Assembly (NCBI GenBank): GCA_012517325.1
Contig: JAAYVF010000048.1
Span: 1-64,000 of the forward strand
DNA from: Myxococcales bacterium
GTDB lineage: Bacteria; Lernaellota; Lernaellaia; Lernaellales; Lernaellaceae
Length of the DNA: 64,000 bases
Direction: 5' to 3'
Shown: positions 28,172 to 36,257 of the stretch, piece after piece
Numbering within the stretch: the stretch's first letter is position 1
Layout: every line of letters begins with the position of its first letter
Position numbers and translations under genes: made by a program
The notes under the pieces: model-generated
Database searches by the model: none
What the model was told of the DNA's origin: nothing
The model's input: the letters and a program-made list of their open reading frames with translations, nothing else

Positions 28172-29794
28172 TCATTGATCTTTCGTTATGAACCCGTGAT
28201 AGCTGGCCAGCCAATAGGGCAAAATGAAATCGACGCCCGGATCCACCTTTTGCGGATTGTCCTCCCCGCATGCGGTGATGACGAACGGGCTCCACTGAAA
28301 AATGAAATCCGCCGCGCAATAACCCGTCACCGGGAACGGATCGAGCGCCTGATAGTCCACGCTGCCGATGAGGTCGCGCAAAAACGGGAATTGGTCTTCC
28401 AGATCGTGCAAAAACACCGAGACCGGATCCAGCGTATAGGTGGATGGATCCTTCGCCTCCAGGTAGTAACGGAAGTGCGGCGCGGCCGGGAAATCGCCGA
28501 GATCCTGCTCGCTTTGCACCTGGTATTCGTCCTTCGCCGCGCTCGGCTCGTAGCCGCCCTGCCCCATATAAACGCCGGTAAACCACGGATTGTGCGTCAG
28601 GCGCGTGAAGCCGTGCACCTGGGTGTTGAAAATGTCGAGCAGAAACGCGTAATCGTCCGGACTGAAGTAGACCTTGGCCAGCCGCAACAGGTTGTACCAG
28701 GTTTCGTGCGCCAGGCAGTTGCCGAAATATTCCATGTAACGATTGAAGAACGAAATCGTCTCGATCCGCAGGATCGTCCGCTTTTTATTCAGCAGCCAGG
28801 ATTGCAATTCGGTTTTGATCCGCTCCTCGCCGGTGATGTGATAGCCGACCGTCAGCCACGAGATCTGAAACGGCGGCAGAACCTGCGGGCCGGCATCCGT
28901 CGGCAGCCCTTCCTCGTCGAGGATCATCCAATGGTGGTCCATCAAGGTGTTGAGCACCTCGCTGACGTCCGCGCGGATCATTTCGCGCGTATCTTCGTCG
29001 TCGATCAGATCGTAGGCCAGGGACATCCCGAAAAACCAACCGCTGTACATGTCGCGGCTGGTTTCGCCCCACCAGAAATCGCCGGCGTAAGGGCCTGAAT
29101 CGACCTGGTGGCACCGATCGTTCGCCGCGCACCATTCGTCGCCCTGATAAATCAACGGATCCTGTTGGCCCCGGTAGCGCGCGATGAATCCCGGTGTATC
29201 GGTGATGTGCAGATTTCCATCCAGCGCCTGGACGACGCGAACGGCGTTTGCCTTGGCCTGCGCTTCCTTGGTGACGTGATAGCGCATCGCCTGGCTGCCG
29301 AGGTAGAGCCCGGTCCATTCGCAGCTATCGCCCCAATCGTAGTATTCGGAAGGTGTCGTGCGCTCCGGATCGGCGAAAATGACGCCGACCGTGTCCCCGT
29401 AAAACGGTTGGTGATGGTTCAAATGCCAGAGATCGTATTCCTGGACTTTTTGGCGCAGCGGACCGGGCGTGAGCGTCTCGTTGTAGTTGTCCTCGACCAC
29501 GTTGCTTTGCGGCCAGGGGGCGACGTAATCATCGGCAAACGTGTCGTCATCGTCGCCCGTATCGTCATCCGATCCGGTATCGTCGTCCGGCGGAGTCGTG
29601 TCATCGTCCGGCGGCGTGGCGTCGTCGTCATCGGAACCAGCGTCGTTGTCGTCATCCGTTCCCGCCGTGTCATTGTCGTCGTCGGAAGCATCATCGTCAT
29701 CATCGCCGCTGTCATGGGCACACGCGGCAATCGACAAGAAAACGAAGAATACGCTTACGAAAACAACGGCTGACCACCAACAATTCCGCGGCAT
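28172..29794 (-). CDS. Asp-rich lipoprotein with helical (alpha/alpha barrel-like) domain
   Basis: A 540-residue protein. The lipobox ends at Cys25 ('LSIAAC'), followed by about 65 residues of Asp-rich linker that also contains Thr-Pro-Pro-Asp units. From residue 95 on the sequence is helical, with repeated Trp/Tyr-rich segments ('FGNCLAHETWYNLLRLAKVY', 'GWFFGMSLAYDLIDDEDTREM') in the style of alpha/alpha-toroid glycan-active enzymes. I could not assign a family or catalytic residue. Directly coupled to the following membrane-protein gene. Confidence 0.75.
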   Translation of the reverse strand: MPRNCWWSAVVFVSVFFVFLSIAACAHDSGDDDDDASDDDNDTAGTDDDNDAGSDDDDATPPDDDTTPPDDDTGSDDDTGDDDDTFADDYVAPWPQSNVVEDNYNETLTPGPLRQKVQEYDLWHLNHHQPFYGDTVGVIFADPERTTPSEYYDWGDSCEWTGLYLGSQAMRYHVTKEAQAKANAVRVVQALDGNLHITDTPGFIARYRGQQDPLIYQGDEWCAANDRCHQVDSGPYAGDFWWGETSRDMYSGWFFGMSLAYDLIDDEDTREMIRADVSEVLNTLMDHHWMILDEEGLPTDAGPQVLPPFQISWLTVGYHITGEERIKTELQSWLLNKKRTILRIETISFFNRYMEYFGNCLAHETWYNLLRLAKVYFSPDDYAFLLDIFNTQVHGFTRLTHNPWFTGVYMGQGGYEPSAAKDEYQVQSEQDLGDFPAAPHFRYYLEAKDPSTYTLDPVSVFLHDLEDQFPFLRDLIGSVDYQALDPFPVTGYCAADFIFQWSPFVITACGEDNPQKVDPGVDFILPYWLASYHGFITKDQ

Positions 29795-30093
29795 TGGCTT
29801 TTTCCTTCGGTTTTTAATTGGGTTCGTGCCACGCGCCCGTCCGCCGATTTCGATCCCGAATATTATAGAACCGATCCATTTGGGGTCGCAACGATCGCCC
29901 GAAGATTCGCCGGCGTCTATTTAGCAAGATAAATCTCGGGTTTTTCGACCTCACCGATCAGGTTTTTCCTGATTTTAAATCGCCTGGCTTTCGAATATCT
30001 TCCTGGCCGGACAATGAAAACCGTCCTCCACCCAAGAACCGAAAAATTGGATTTCTCCGCGGTCCGATGAAAACGATGGAAAGGAACGATGAA
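29795..30093. other. intergenic region between divergent genes, nothing recognised
   Basis: About 300 bases between the starts of the Asp-rich lipoprotein (minus) and the cytochrome-like gene (plus). It must hold both promoters, but I see no convincing -35/-10 pair, RNA gene or conserved small reading frame. Confidence 0.5.
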
Positions 30094-31182
30094 ATGCGTT
30101 GGCTCGGCCGCCTTCGATATGCCGTTGTGATCGCTTTGCTTGGCGGCGTTTTGGCCGTCATTTATCACTATTCCCGGCAGTCGACTGTTTTCGGGGATTC
30201 GGTTCCCGTGATGTACCTGCAAAACACGGGGCTTTATACCGATTTTGCCGCGAAAACCATCGATCCGCAAAACCTCGCGTATGCGCCGCAGTATCCTCTC
30301 TGGTCCGACGGTGCGGTAAAAAAACGTTGGATCCATCTGCCGCCGGGAAAGTCGATCGACGCTTCGGATCCCGATGTCTGGAATTTTCCAGCTGGCACCA
30401 AAATCTGGAAGGAATTTTCATTCAATGGGAAACGGGTCGAAACCCGTTTGATTGAGGCGCTGGGCGGCGACCGCTGGAATTTCGCGACTTACGTTTGGTC
30501 GACCGACGAAGACATCGCCGCGCTCGCGCCGCCCGAAGGCTTGAAAAACGCGGCCATAATCCTGCCGGGCGTCTATCACGACATCCCCAGCGTCAAGGAC
30601 TGCCGCGCCTGCCACGTCGGCAAACGCACGGAGATTTTGGGCTTCAGCGCCCTGCAACTGTCCGCCGATCGCGATCCCGACGCCGTTCATGCCGAACCGA
30701 TGCAGGCGACGATGGTCGATCTCGATTTTCTGATCCGGCGGAATTTCCTCCGCGCTGCGCCGAATTCCCGGTGGGAGAAACCACCGCGAATCAAGGCGCG
30801 AACGGCAACCGAACGGGCCGTCCTGGGCTATTTGCACGCCAATTGCGGCAATTGCCACAACCCAAACAACAATCTGGGCACGGCCAACATGCAACTGCGA
30901 CACCTGACCCGGATGGCAACCGCCGAAGAACCGGCCGTGACCACGACCGTCAACCGCCCTGCCGGACATTATCGCTTGCCGAACCGGGCAACGGATTCCT
31001 ATCTGATCCTTCCGGGAGATCCTGACGGCAGCGCGCTTCTCTTTCGCATGGAGACGCGAAATCCATACCGGCAGATGCCGCCGTTAGGAACCAAGTTGGT
31101 CGATACCGACGCGGCGAAGCTGATTCGTCGCTGGACATTGGAGGACTTGCCCCAAGAAAAAAGCGATGCGCCAAACGGGTGA
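30094..31182 (+). CDS. membrane-anchored protein with two CXXCH haem-binding motifs
   Basis: A 362-residue protein with an N-terminal hydrophobic anchor and two c-type haem motifs, CRACH near residue 170 and CGNCH near 251. The body contains the segments 'YPLWSDGAVKKRWIHLP', 'FPAGTKIWKEF' and 'RQMPPLGTKLVD', as in a family of secreted proteins of unknown function that often neighbour cytochromes. Of three in-frame ATGs (30067, 30076, 30094) the last has AAGGAA at the right distance. A c-type cytochrome gene follows 36 bases downstream, so the pair may form a small periplasmic electron-transfer unit. Confidence 0.78.
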   Translation: MRWLGRLRYAVVIALLGGVLAVIYHYSRQSTVFGDSVPVMYLQNTGLYTDFAAKTIDPQNLAYAPQYPLWSDGAVKKRWIHLPPGKSIDASDPDVWNFPAGTKIWKEFSFNGKRVETRLIEALGGDRWNFATYVWSTDEDIAALAPPEGLKNAAIILPGVYHDIPSVKDCRACHVGKRTEILGFSALQLSADRDPDAVHAEPMQATMVDLDFLIRRNFLRAAPNSRWEKPPRIKARTATERAVLGYLHANCGNCHNPNNNLGTANMQLRHLTRMATAEEPAVTTTVNRPAGHYRLPNRATDSYLILPGDPDGSALLFRMETRNPYRQMPPLGTKLVDTDAAKLIRRWTLEDLPQEKSDAPNG

Positions 31183-31218
31183 ATCACGATTGGCTATTAA
31201 CCACGCGAGGATAAAGTC

Positions 31219-31791
31219 ATGAATACAAGACGGCGAAAAGTGGTTTCGTTGGGAAGCCTGATCCTGGTCCTGCTGGCCGGCATTTCGTTGCTGGCCGCGG
31301 CCAAACCCCCGGCGGCAAACGTCGCGCGCGGCGCCTATCTCGTGAAAAGCGGCGGCTGCGGCGATTGCCACACTCCCTTCAAAATGGGGCCGAACGGCCC
31401 GGTGCCGGACCTGGCGCTCAATCTGGCGGGCCACCCGGCGAATCTGGTCATGCCGCCGGTGCCGAAACTTCCGGAAGGACCGTGGATGACCGTCGTTTCG
31501 GCCACCAACACCGCTTGGGCCGGTCCGTGGGGCGTCAGTTTCACCGCCAACCTGACCCTCGACAAGGATACCGGCATGGGCGCTTGGACCGAAAAGAATT
31601 TTCTCGACACGATTCGCGAGGGTCGAGTGATGGGTAAAGGGAGGCCTCTGTTGCCGCCGATGCCCGTCGTGCCCATGCAGAATCTGACCGACAGCGATCT
31701 GAAAGCGATTTTCGCCTACCTGAAAACGATTCCGGCCATCGGCAATCGTGTGCCGGAACCCGTTTCCCCAAAGGGAATGGAAGAAAAATAA
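31219..31791 (+). CDS. c-type cytochrome
   Basis: A 190-residue secreted protein: Arg-rich N terminus, hydrophobic signal segment (about residues 8-28) and one haem-binding motif CGDCH at 47-51. 'GKGRPLLPPMPVVPMQNLT' near 140 supplies Met candidates for the sixth ligand, and 'DSDLKAIFAYLKTIP' is the typical C-terminal helix of class I cytochromes c. It resembles the single-haem cytochromes that accompany alcohol or aldehyde dehydrogenases. It lies just downstream of the CXXCH protein. Periplasmic electron transfer is the likely role. Confidence 0.87.
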   Translation: MNTRRRKVVSLGSLILVLLAGISLLAAAKPPAANVARGAYLVKSGGCGDCHTPFKMGPNGPVPDLALNLAGHPANLVMPPVPKLPEGPWMTVVSATNTAWAGPWGVSFTANLTLDKDTGMGAWTEKNFLDTIREGRVMGKGRPLLPPMPVVPMQNLTDSDLKAIFAYLKTIPAIGNRVPEPVSPKGMEEK

Positions 31792-31946
31792 ATCATCGCG
31801 ATCAGAAAAATAATGTGTACCTCACATCGGACTCGCAGCCATTGGATGGCAATCACGTTTCTTGTTTTCCCTACCCGAGCGAAATCCAATTGTGCCCGGT
31901 ACGCGGAAACGTTAAATTGCTTCGAACATTCATCAGGGTTTTTGTC

Positions 31947-32726
31947 ATGTCGAATCTCGTCAAATCCATTAATTTCGACCGGGTCGCCCACTGGTACGAT
32001 GCGTATGTGACCGCCGATTTCGATCTGCCGTTCTGGGCCGCGGAAGCGCGCCGTCATCCGGAACCGCGCCTCGAGCTGATGTGCGGGACCGGCCGGATCT
32101 CCCTCGCCATCCTGCAATCCGGCCTTTCGCTGGCCTGCGCGGACTATTCCGCACCGATGCTGGCGGTGCTTTCACATAAATTGCGACAACGCAACCTGAC
32201 CGCGCCGGTGATCGAAGCCGACGCGCGGTCGCTGAACCTGAATGAAAAGTACGCCTGGATCTTCATCGGCTTTCATTCGTTCGCCGAAATCAGCGATGCG
32301 GAGGCGCAAGCCGCGACCCTGCACGGGATCGCCCGCCATCTGCTGCCCGGCGGCGTTTTCACTCTCTCGCTGCAAAACCCCATCGTGCGCGGACCGCAAC
32401 TCGACGGTCGATGGAAAGAACTGGGGGTTTTTCAGTTGGCGGGGGAAAACAAGGTGCGGGTCTCCGGCGCCTGGAAATTCGATTCACCGACCGGGCTGGT
32501 GACCGGGGCGCAGCACTACCAGGAAATCTTGCCGAACGGCGGGATCGTCGCCGAGCAGGAAATTCCGATTCATTTCCGTCTGCTTGGCGCCGGCGATTTC
32601 GAGCGGATGGCCGCGGCGGCGGGCTTTCGCGTTCTGGACCGCTGGGGCGATTACAACCGTTCGCCGTTCGACGAGCGGCAAAGCCCGTTCATGATTTACA
32701 ATTTGTCGCTTTCGCCGAGAACATAA
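31947..32726 (+). CDS. class I SAM-dependent methyltransferase
   Basis: A 259-residue methyltransferase. Motif I is 'LELMCGTGRISLAIL' near residue 38, then 'LACADYSAPMLAVL', and 'HLLPGGVFTLSLQNP' as the later motif. ATG 31947 gives the normal N terminus ('MSNLVKSINFDRVAHWYDAY'); the open frame extends upstream, but without family sequence. Its 3' end overlaps the convergent GNAT gene by 31 bases, so the two transcripts are complementary at their ends. Acceptor unknown. Confidence 0.86.
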   Translation: MSNLVKSINFDRVAHWYDAYVTADFDLPFWAAEARRHPEPRLELMCGTGRISLAILQSGLSLACADYSAPMLAVLSHKLRQRNLTAPVIEADARSLNLNEKYAWIFIGFHSFAEISDAEAQAATLHGIARHLLPGGVFTLSLQNPIVRGPQLDGRWKELGVFQLAGENKVRVSGAWKFDSPTGLVTGAQHYQEILPNGGIVAEQEIPIHFRLLGAGDFERMAAAAGFRVLDRWGDYNRSPFDERQSPFMIYNLSLSPRT

Positions 32727-33175
32727 TCTACTTCAAAAAGCAGATAATCCGTCCGGTTCATACCGAGCGCCCGGTAGGTTTCTTGCGCGGAACGATTTTC
32801 TTTTTCGACATAAAGCCGGACCCCGCAAACATTCTCGGTCTTCCGGGCCATGGCGGAAACGTGCGCATACAAAGCCCGATAGACTCCCTGCCGGCGTTCC
32901 GCGGGAACGACATAGACCGATTGAATCCACCAAAAAACGCCGTTGCGCCAGTCGCTCCATTCGTAGGTGATCATCAGTTGGCCGATCACCGCGTCGCCGC
33001 GCCTCGCCAACAGGTAAAAGCCCTTACGCTCGTCCCCCAATACCGCCCGCGTTCCGTCGGACACGCGCGCGGCGTCCAAGATCTTGCCCTCGGTTTCCTC
33101 GGCCATCGCCAGGTTGTGCGCCACCAGGCGCGGCAGATCGCCGTTTTCCGCGCGTCGAATCACCAAGTCGTTCAT
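32696..33175 (-). CDS. GNAT-family N-acetyltransferase
   Basis: A 159-residue acetyltransferase of the GNAT fold. Visible motifs are 'VIRRAENGDLPRLVAHN' at the N terminus, 'GQLMITYEWSDWRNG' (beta4), 'IQSVYVVPAERRQGVYRAL' with the acetyl-CoA binding RRQGV near 94-98, and 'RLYVEKENRSAQETYRALGM'. The substrate cannot be told from sequence. It ends inside the convergent methyltransferase gene. Confidence 0.9.
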   Translation of the reverse strand: MNDLVIRRAENGDLPRLVAHNLAMAEETEGKILDAARVSDGTRAVLGDERKGFYLLARRGDAVIGQLMITYEWSDWRNGVFWWIQSVYVVPAERRQGVYRALYAHVSAMARKTENVCGVRLYVEKENRSAQETYRALGMNRTDYLLFEVDYVLGESDKL

Positions 33176-33211
33176 CGTTCCGCCTCGCTCGTTCGGGTTC
33201 AGGTGCGGTGA

Positions 33212-33250
33212 TAAAAAAATCCCTCGCCGGCGGAAAGCCGGTCGAGGGAT
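33212..33250 (-). terminator. terminator of the HdrD/NarI/TusA/DsrE operon
   Basis: On the minus strand a 13-bp stem with one bulged base (ATCCCTCG at 33219-33226 pairing with 33243-33250, CCGGC at 33227-33231 pairing with 33237-33241) is followed by a run of seven T. It lies 16 bases beyond the stop of the HdrD-like gene. Confidence 0.9.
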
Positions 33251-33266
33251 CTCCGACCCGAGCTTC

Positions 33267-34517
33267 TTACTTCTGGACCAAAGCCTGCGACACGAGGTCG
33301 GAGAGAAAATATACCTGGACTCCGGTCTGATAATGCTCCGCCAGATCGGTAAGCTGAGTATGGCAGTTTTCGCAGGCCGTGGCCAGCACCGACGCGCCGG
33401 TGGCCTGGAACTGCTCGGCTTTCACCTTGGCCGATTTCATCCGGAAGTCCTTTTCGCCCATCGCGACCAATCCGCCGCCGCCGCCGCAACACCAGTTGTC
33501 CTGGCGATTGGGCGTCATCTCGACGAAATCGTTTGTCAGTTGCGAAAGGATGTAGCGCGGATCCTCATAGACACCGCCGTTGCGCGCCAACTGGCAGGGA
33601 TCGTGATAGGTCAACTTGCCTTTGATCTTGCTTTTGTCCAGCTTGATCCGGCCTTCTTTCAAATACCGGGCGATCAACTCAACGAAGGAGATGACCTTGA
33701 ACGAATGCTCGCCGGTCATGTACTTCATCACCCGGTACGCGGTGCCGCATTCGCAGATTGCCACTTCCTTGATACGCAGCCGTTTGGCTTCCTCGATGAT
33801 GCGATCGGCGATCTGCTTGGTCTTGGCCGGGTTGCCGACGAACGCGCCGAAATTCACCGCCTCATAATACGATAACGACCACTTTTCACCGGCGGCGTTC
33901 ATGATGGCGGCCGCGGGAATGATCGAATGCTTCCCGGCCAGCGCCACATAGAGCACGTTGGCGTCCTGGACGTCGAGCGGAATCGCCTCTTGCCCGGCTT
34001 CACTACGCCACCGTTCCAACACTTCCGCCTCGAGGTTATGAACGGCCGTCGCGAACGAATCCTTCGTCGCCTCGATATTTTCGCCTTTGGCGACCGACAT
34101 ATCGGCCAACATCGAGAGAATCTTCGGTTCCTGATCGGCGACAATCAGCAGTTGCTTGGCGATCGACTGAATCTGCTGGGTGTCGATGCCGAACGGGCAG
34201 TAGGTCACGCAGCGCCGGCAGCCCGTGCAGGTGTAAGCGGTGTCATAGACCTTCTGCATGCAGTCGTCGGAGAATTCGACCGCTTCGCTCAGCCAGGGCG
34301 CGATTTTCCCCATGCCTTTGAAGTATTTTTCGTACAGGCGGCGGATATTCTGGGCCCGGCCCACCGGCGAATACTTGATGTCGGGCATGGACGCGTAGGC
34401 ATGGCAGGATTCGATGCACACGCCGCAGCGGGTGCAGTTGTCCAGGTACATCCGCACCGCGCGATTGAGGCGCGCGGCCAGGGTTTTGATCAGTTCCTGT
34501 TTGTTGGTTTCTTCCAT
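33267..34517 (-). CDS. HdrD/DsrK-like iron-sulfur protein with CCG domain
   Basis: A 416-residue protein with two 4Fe-4S binding motifs (Cys28-31-34-38 and Cys97-100-103-107), each ending in CP-less helices typical of heterodisulfide-reductase-like proteins. One complete CCG-type cluster site follows: 'HDPCQLARNGG', then 'WCCGGGGG' and 'CENCHTQL' near the C terminus. The first CCG repeat of full HdrD proteins is degenerate. Relatives (DsrK, TmcB, HdrD) reduce or oxidise disulfides using electrons exchanged with a membrane cytochrome b. I start at ATG 34517, just after the NarI-like stop. The partner cytochrome b and two sulfur carriers are in the same operon. Confidence 0.9.
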   Translation of the reverse strand: MEETNKQELIKTLAARLNRAVRMYLDNCTRCGVCIESCHAYASMPDIKYSPVGRAQNIRRLYEKYFKGMGKIAPWLSEAVEFSDDCMQKVYDTAYTCTGCRRCVTYCPFGIDTQQIQSIAKQLLIVADQEPKILSMLADMSVAKGENIEATKDSFATAVHNLEAEVLERWRSEAGQEAIPLDVQDANVLYVALAGKHSIIPAAAIMNAAGEKWSLSYYEAVNFGAFVGNPAKTKQIADRIIEEAKRLRIKEVAICECGTAYRVMKYMTGEHSFKVISFVELIARYLKEGRIKLDKSKIKGKLTYHDPCQLARNGGVYEDPRYILSQLTNDFVEMTPNRQDNWCCGGGGGLVAMGEKDFRMKSAKVKAEQFQATGASVLATACENCHTQLTDLAEHYQTGVQVYFLSDLVSQALVQK

Positions 34518-34519
34518 GA

Positions 34520-35236
34520 TCAGACCCTCCGGAGCCAGTTCAACGGCACGGCGAAGAACGTATGCATGATTTTGCTGAACGGCAGCAGCAGCAAAAACAG
34601 GTTGGCCAGCAGGACGTGCACCGCGATGACCACGTAATGCGAACCCATCAGGAATTCGCGCGGGTTGGCGAAAGTGAAGCGCACCAGGCTGTCGAGGTAT
34701 TTGCCGAAATCCTGCTTGGTCAGCACGAACCCGTCGGCGCCATTCCAGGAATTGGCCCAACTGATCGTGTCGCCGGTGATGAAAATCAGGAACAGCAGAA
34801 ACAGCATGAGGTAGTCGGCCGGCACCGAGATTTCCCGCACCGGCGTCCGGAAACGGCGAAACAGGAAATAGACGACCGACACCGTCACGATCACCCCGAT
34901 CGCGCCGTTGCCGAGCATGTGCTTCGATTCGGGGGCGAGAAGATTGATTTGCGGCAGCAGATCCAGGTGGCTGAGGATCAAACCGAGAATACCCAGGTGA
35001 AACAGTCCCAGAAACATCCACAGCAACGGCTGGTAACGGCGCACGGTCGGCAAGGTAAACGCTTCGATCGTGCCGACCAATGTGGGGGACGATTTTTCGG
35101 GAAATATTTTCAAAGTGTGGGTCGGCTTGGGCGATCGCCAGATGCCGACAATTTTCACCAGAACGCCGATGATGCACCAGGCGAAGGCCAGGTACACCAT
35201 CGGCACCATGACGAAATAGAAGATTTTATCGGTCAT
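34520..35236 (-). CDS. NarI-like membrane cytochrome b (DsrM/TmcC type)
   Basis: A 238-residue membrane protein with about five transmembrane helices. Histidines in 'LFHLGILGLILSH' and in 'SHYVVIAVH' / 'KIMH' fit ligands for two b-type haems, as in nitrate reductase gamma subunits and DsrM. It should pass electrons between the menaquinone pool and the HdrD-like protein encoded next, whose start lies two bases after this stop. Length is shorter than many DsrM proteins (about 330) but close to NarI (about 225). Confidence 0.88.
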   Translation of the reverse strand: MTDKIFYFVMVPMVYLAFAWCIIGVLVKIVGIWRSPKPTHTLKIFPEKSSPTLVGTIEAFTLPTVRRYQPLLWMFLGLFHLGILGLILSHLDLLPQINLLAPESKHMLGNGAIGVIVTVSVVYFLFRRFRTPVREISVPADYLMLFLLFLIFITGDTISWANSWNGADGFVLTKQDFGKYLDSLVRFTFANPREFLMGSHYVVIAVHVLLANLFLLLLPFSKIMHTFFAVPLNWLRRV

Positions 35237-35253
35237 GGCCGGTCCGTCCCGCT

Positions 35254-35493
35254 TTACTTCAGGCGTTTGACGAAAATTTTAATCAACCCGCCGCCCTGCT
35301 CGGTGCCGACCACTTCGTTGCCCGAAGTCTTGGCCCAAGCCGGGAAATCGGAAAGCGAACCCGGATCGGTGGTGTGCACCTCGACGACCTGGCCGACTGC
35401 AACCGACTTGATTTCCTGGCTGATTTTCACTACCGGCATCGGGCACGGCAGACCTTTGAAATCCAACACCTTCGTGACCGTGTAATCCGCCAT
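35254..35493 (-). CDS. tusA: TusA-family sulfur carrier protein
   Basis: A 79-residue TusA/SirA-fold protein with the active Cys17 in the family motif 'LPCPMPVVK'. TusA carries sulfane sulfur as a persulfide and hands it to DsrE-type proteins or to tRNA thiolation and molybdenum-cofactor pathways. The C terminus 'LIKIFVKRLK' is typical. It lies 14 bases from the DsrE-like gene and 17 from the cytochrome b gene, all on the minus strand, so here it probably acts in a dedicated sulfur relay rather than tRNA modification. Confidence 0.93.
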   Translation of the reverse strand: MADYTVTKVLDFKGLPCPMPVVKISQEIKSVAVGQVVEVHTTDPGSLSDFPAWAKTSGNEVVGTEQGGGLIKIFVKRLK

Positions 35494-35507
35494 TGTTTAC
35501 TCCTTCG

Positions 35508-36053
35508 TTAGATGAAAAGTTGAATGCTGGAATCCTTGGCCTCGGCCAGAAAGGTGGCCACGCCGCAAAATTCGATATTCGGATAGTCGATGATTTCCTC
35601 GTGGGTGAAGCCCATCAGGTCCATCGACATTTCGCATACCTTGATTTGCACGCCCAACTGGCCGGCAATGTCGAAGAGTTGGTCGAGCGAGGGGGCGTTC
35701 TTCTTCTTCATCAGGTCTTTCATCATCGCGGTTCCCATGCCGGCCATATTCATTTTGGAAAGCGTGGTCTTATTCCGCCCTTTCGGCAGCATCCACCCGA
35801 ACATTTTCGACATGAAATCCTTGCCTTTGGGGTTGAACTCGGGCTTGCGTAGCGCCGCGGTACCCCAAAAAGTGAAGAAAAGCACAACCTTCATGCCCAT
35901 GGCCACCGCGCCGGTCGAGATGATCATGGCGGCCAGTAGTTTGTCGAGGTCGCCGGAAAAAACGATCATCGAAAGCTTGTTGTCCGGCCCCGGCCGCATC
36001 GCATCAACTTGTTGTTTTAACTCGGCAAATTGTTTTTCAAATTCGGCGCTCAT
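35508..36053 (-). CDS. DsrE/DsrF-like sulfur-transfer protein (DsrE2 type)
   Basis: A 181-residue member of the DsrE/F/H-like family, of the longer DsrE2 form. The core shows 'LSMIVFSGDLDKLLAAMII', a hydrophobic 'AMGMKVVLFFTFWGTAAL', and a conserved Cys in 'IKVCEMSMDLMGF' near residue 139, the position of the sulfur-binding Cys in DsrE2 proteins; a second Cys follows near 164. An N-terminal coiled-coil-like helix precedes the core. It is the first gene of the sulfur operon and has a good promoter upstream. Confidence 0.9.
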   Translation of the reverse strand: MSAEFEKQFAELKQQVDAMRPGPDNKLSMIVFSGDLDKLLAAMIISTGAVAMGMKVVLFFTFWGTAALRKPEFNPKGKDFMSKMFGWMLPKGRNKTTLSKMNMAGMGTAMMKDLMKKKNAPSLDQLFDIAGQLGVQIKVCEMSMDLMGFTHEEIIDYPNIEFCGVATFLAEAKDSSIQLFI

Positions 36054-36102
36054 TTCTTTTTCCTTTCGCCCATCTTTTCAAGAGCCGCATGATAGCGTTT
36101 AG

Positions 36103-36131
36103 AATATATAGCTAAATCCATATATATGCAA
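36103..36131 (-). promoter_or_regulatory. candidate promoter of the DsrE/TusA/NarI/HdrD operon
   Basis: Read on the minus strand: TTGCAT, 17 bases, TATATT. The region is markedly AT-rich compared with the surroundings. The -10 lies 50 bases before the DsrE-like start. Confidence 0.55.
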
Positions 36132-36257
36132 GCATTAATTTCCTGTTTTGTAATTTTTTTGTTTAACCCGGATCAACATAAGGGAAAATTAATGACGAAT
36201 TCCGCAACAATCCAGCCTGATGGACTTTTTATTTTATTGGCGGAACATGACTTCGCC

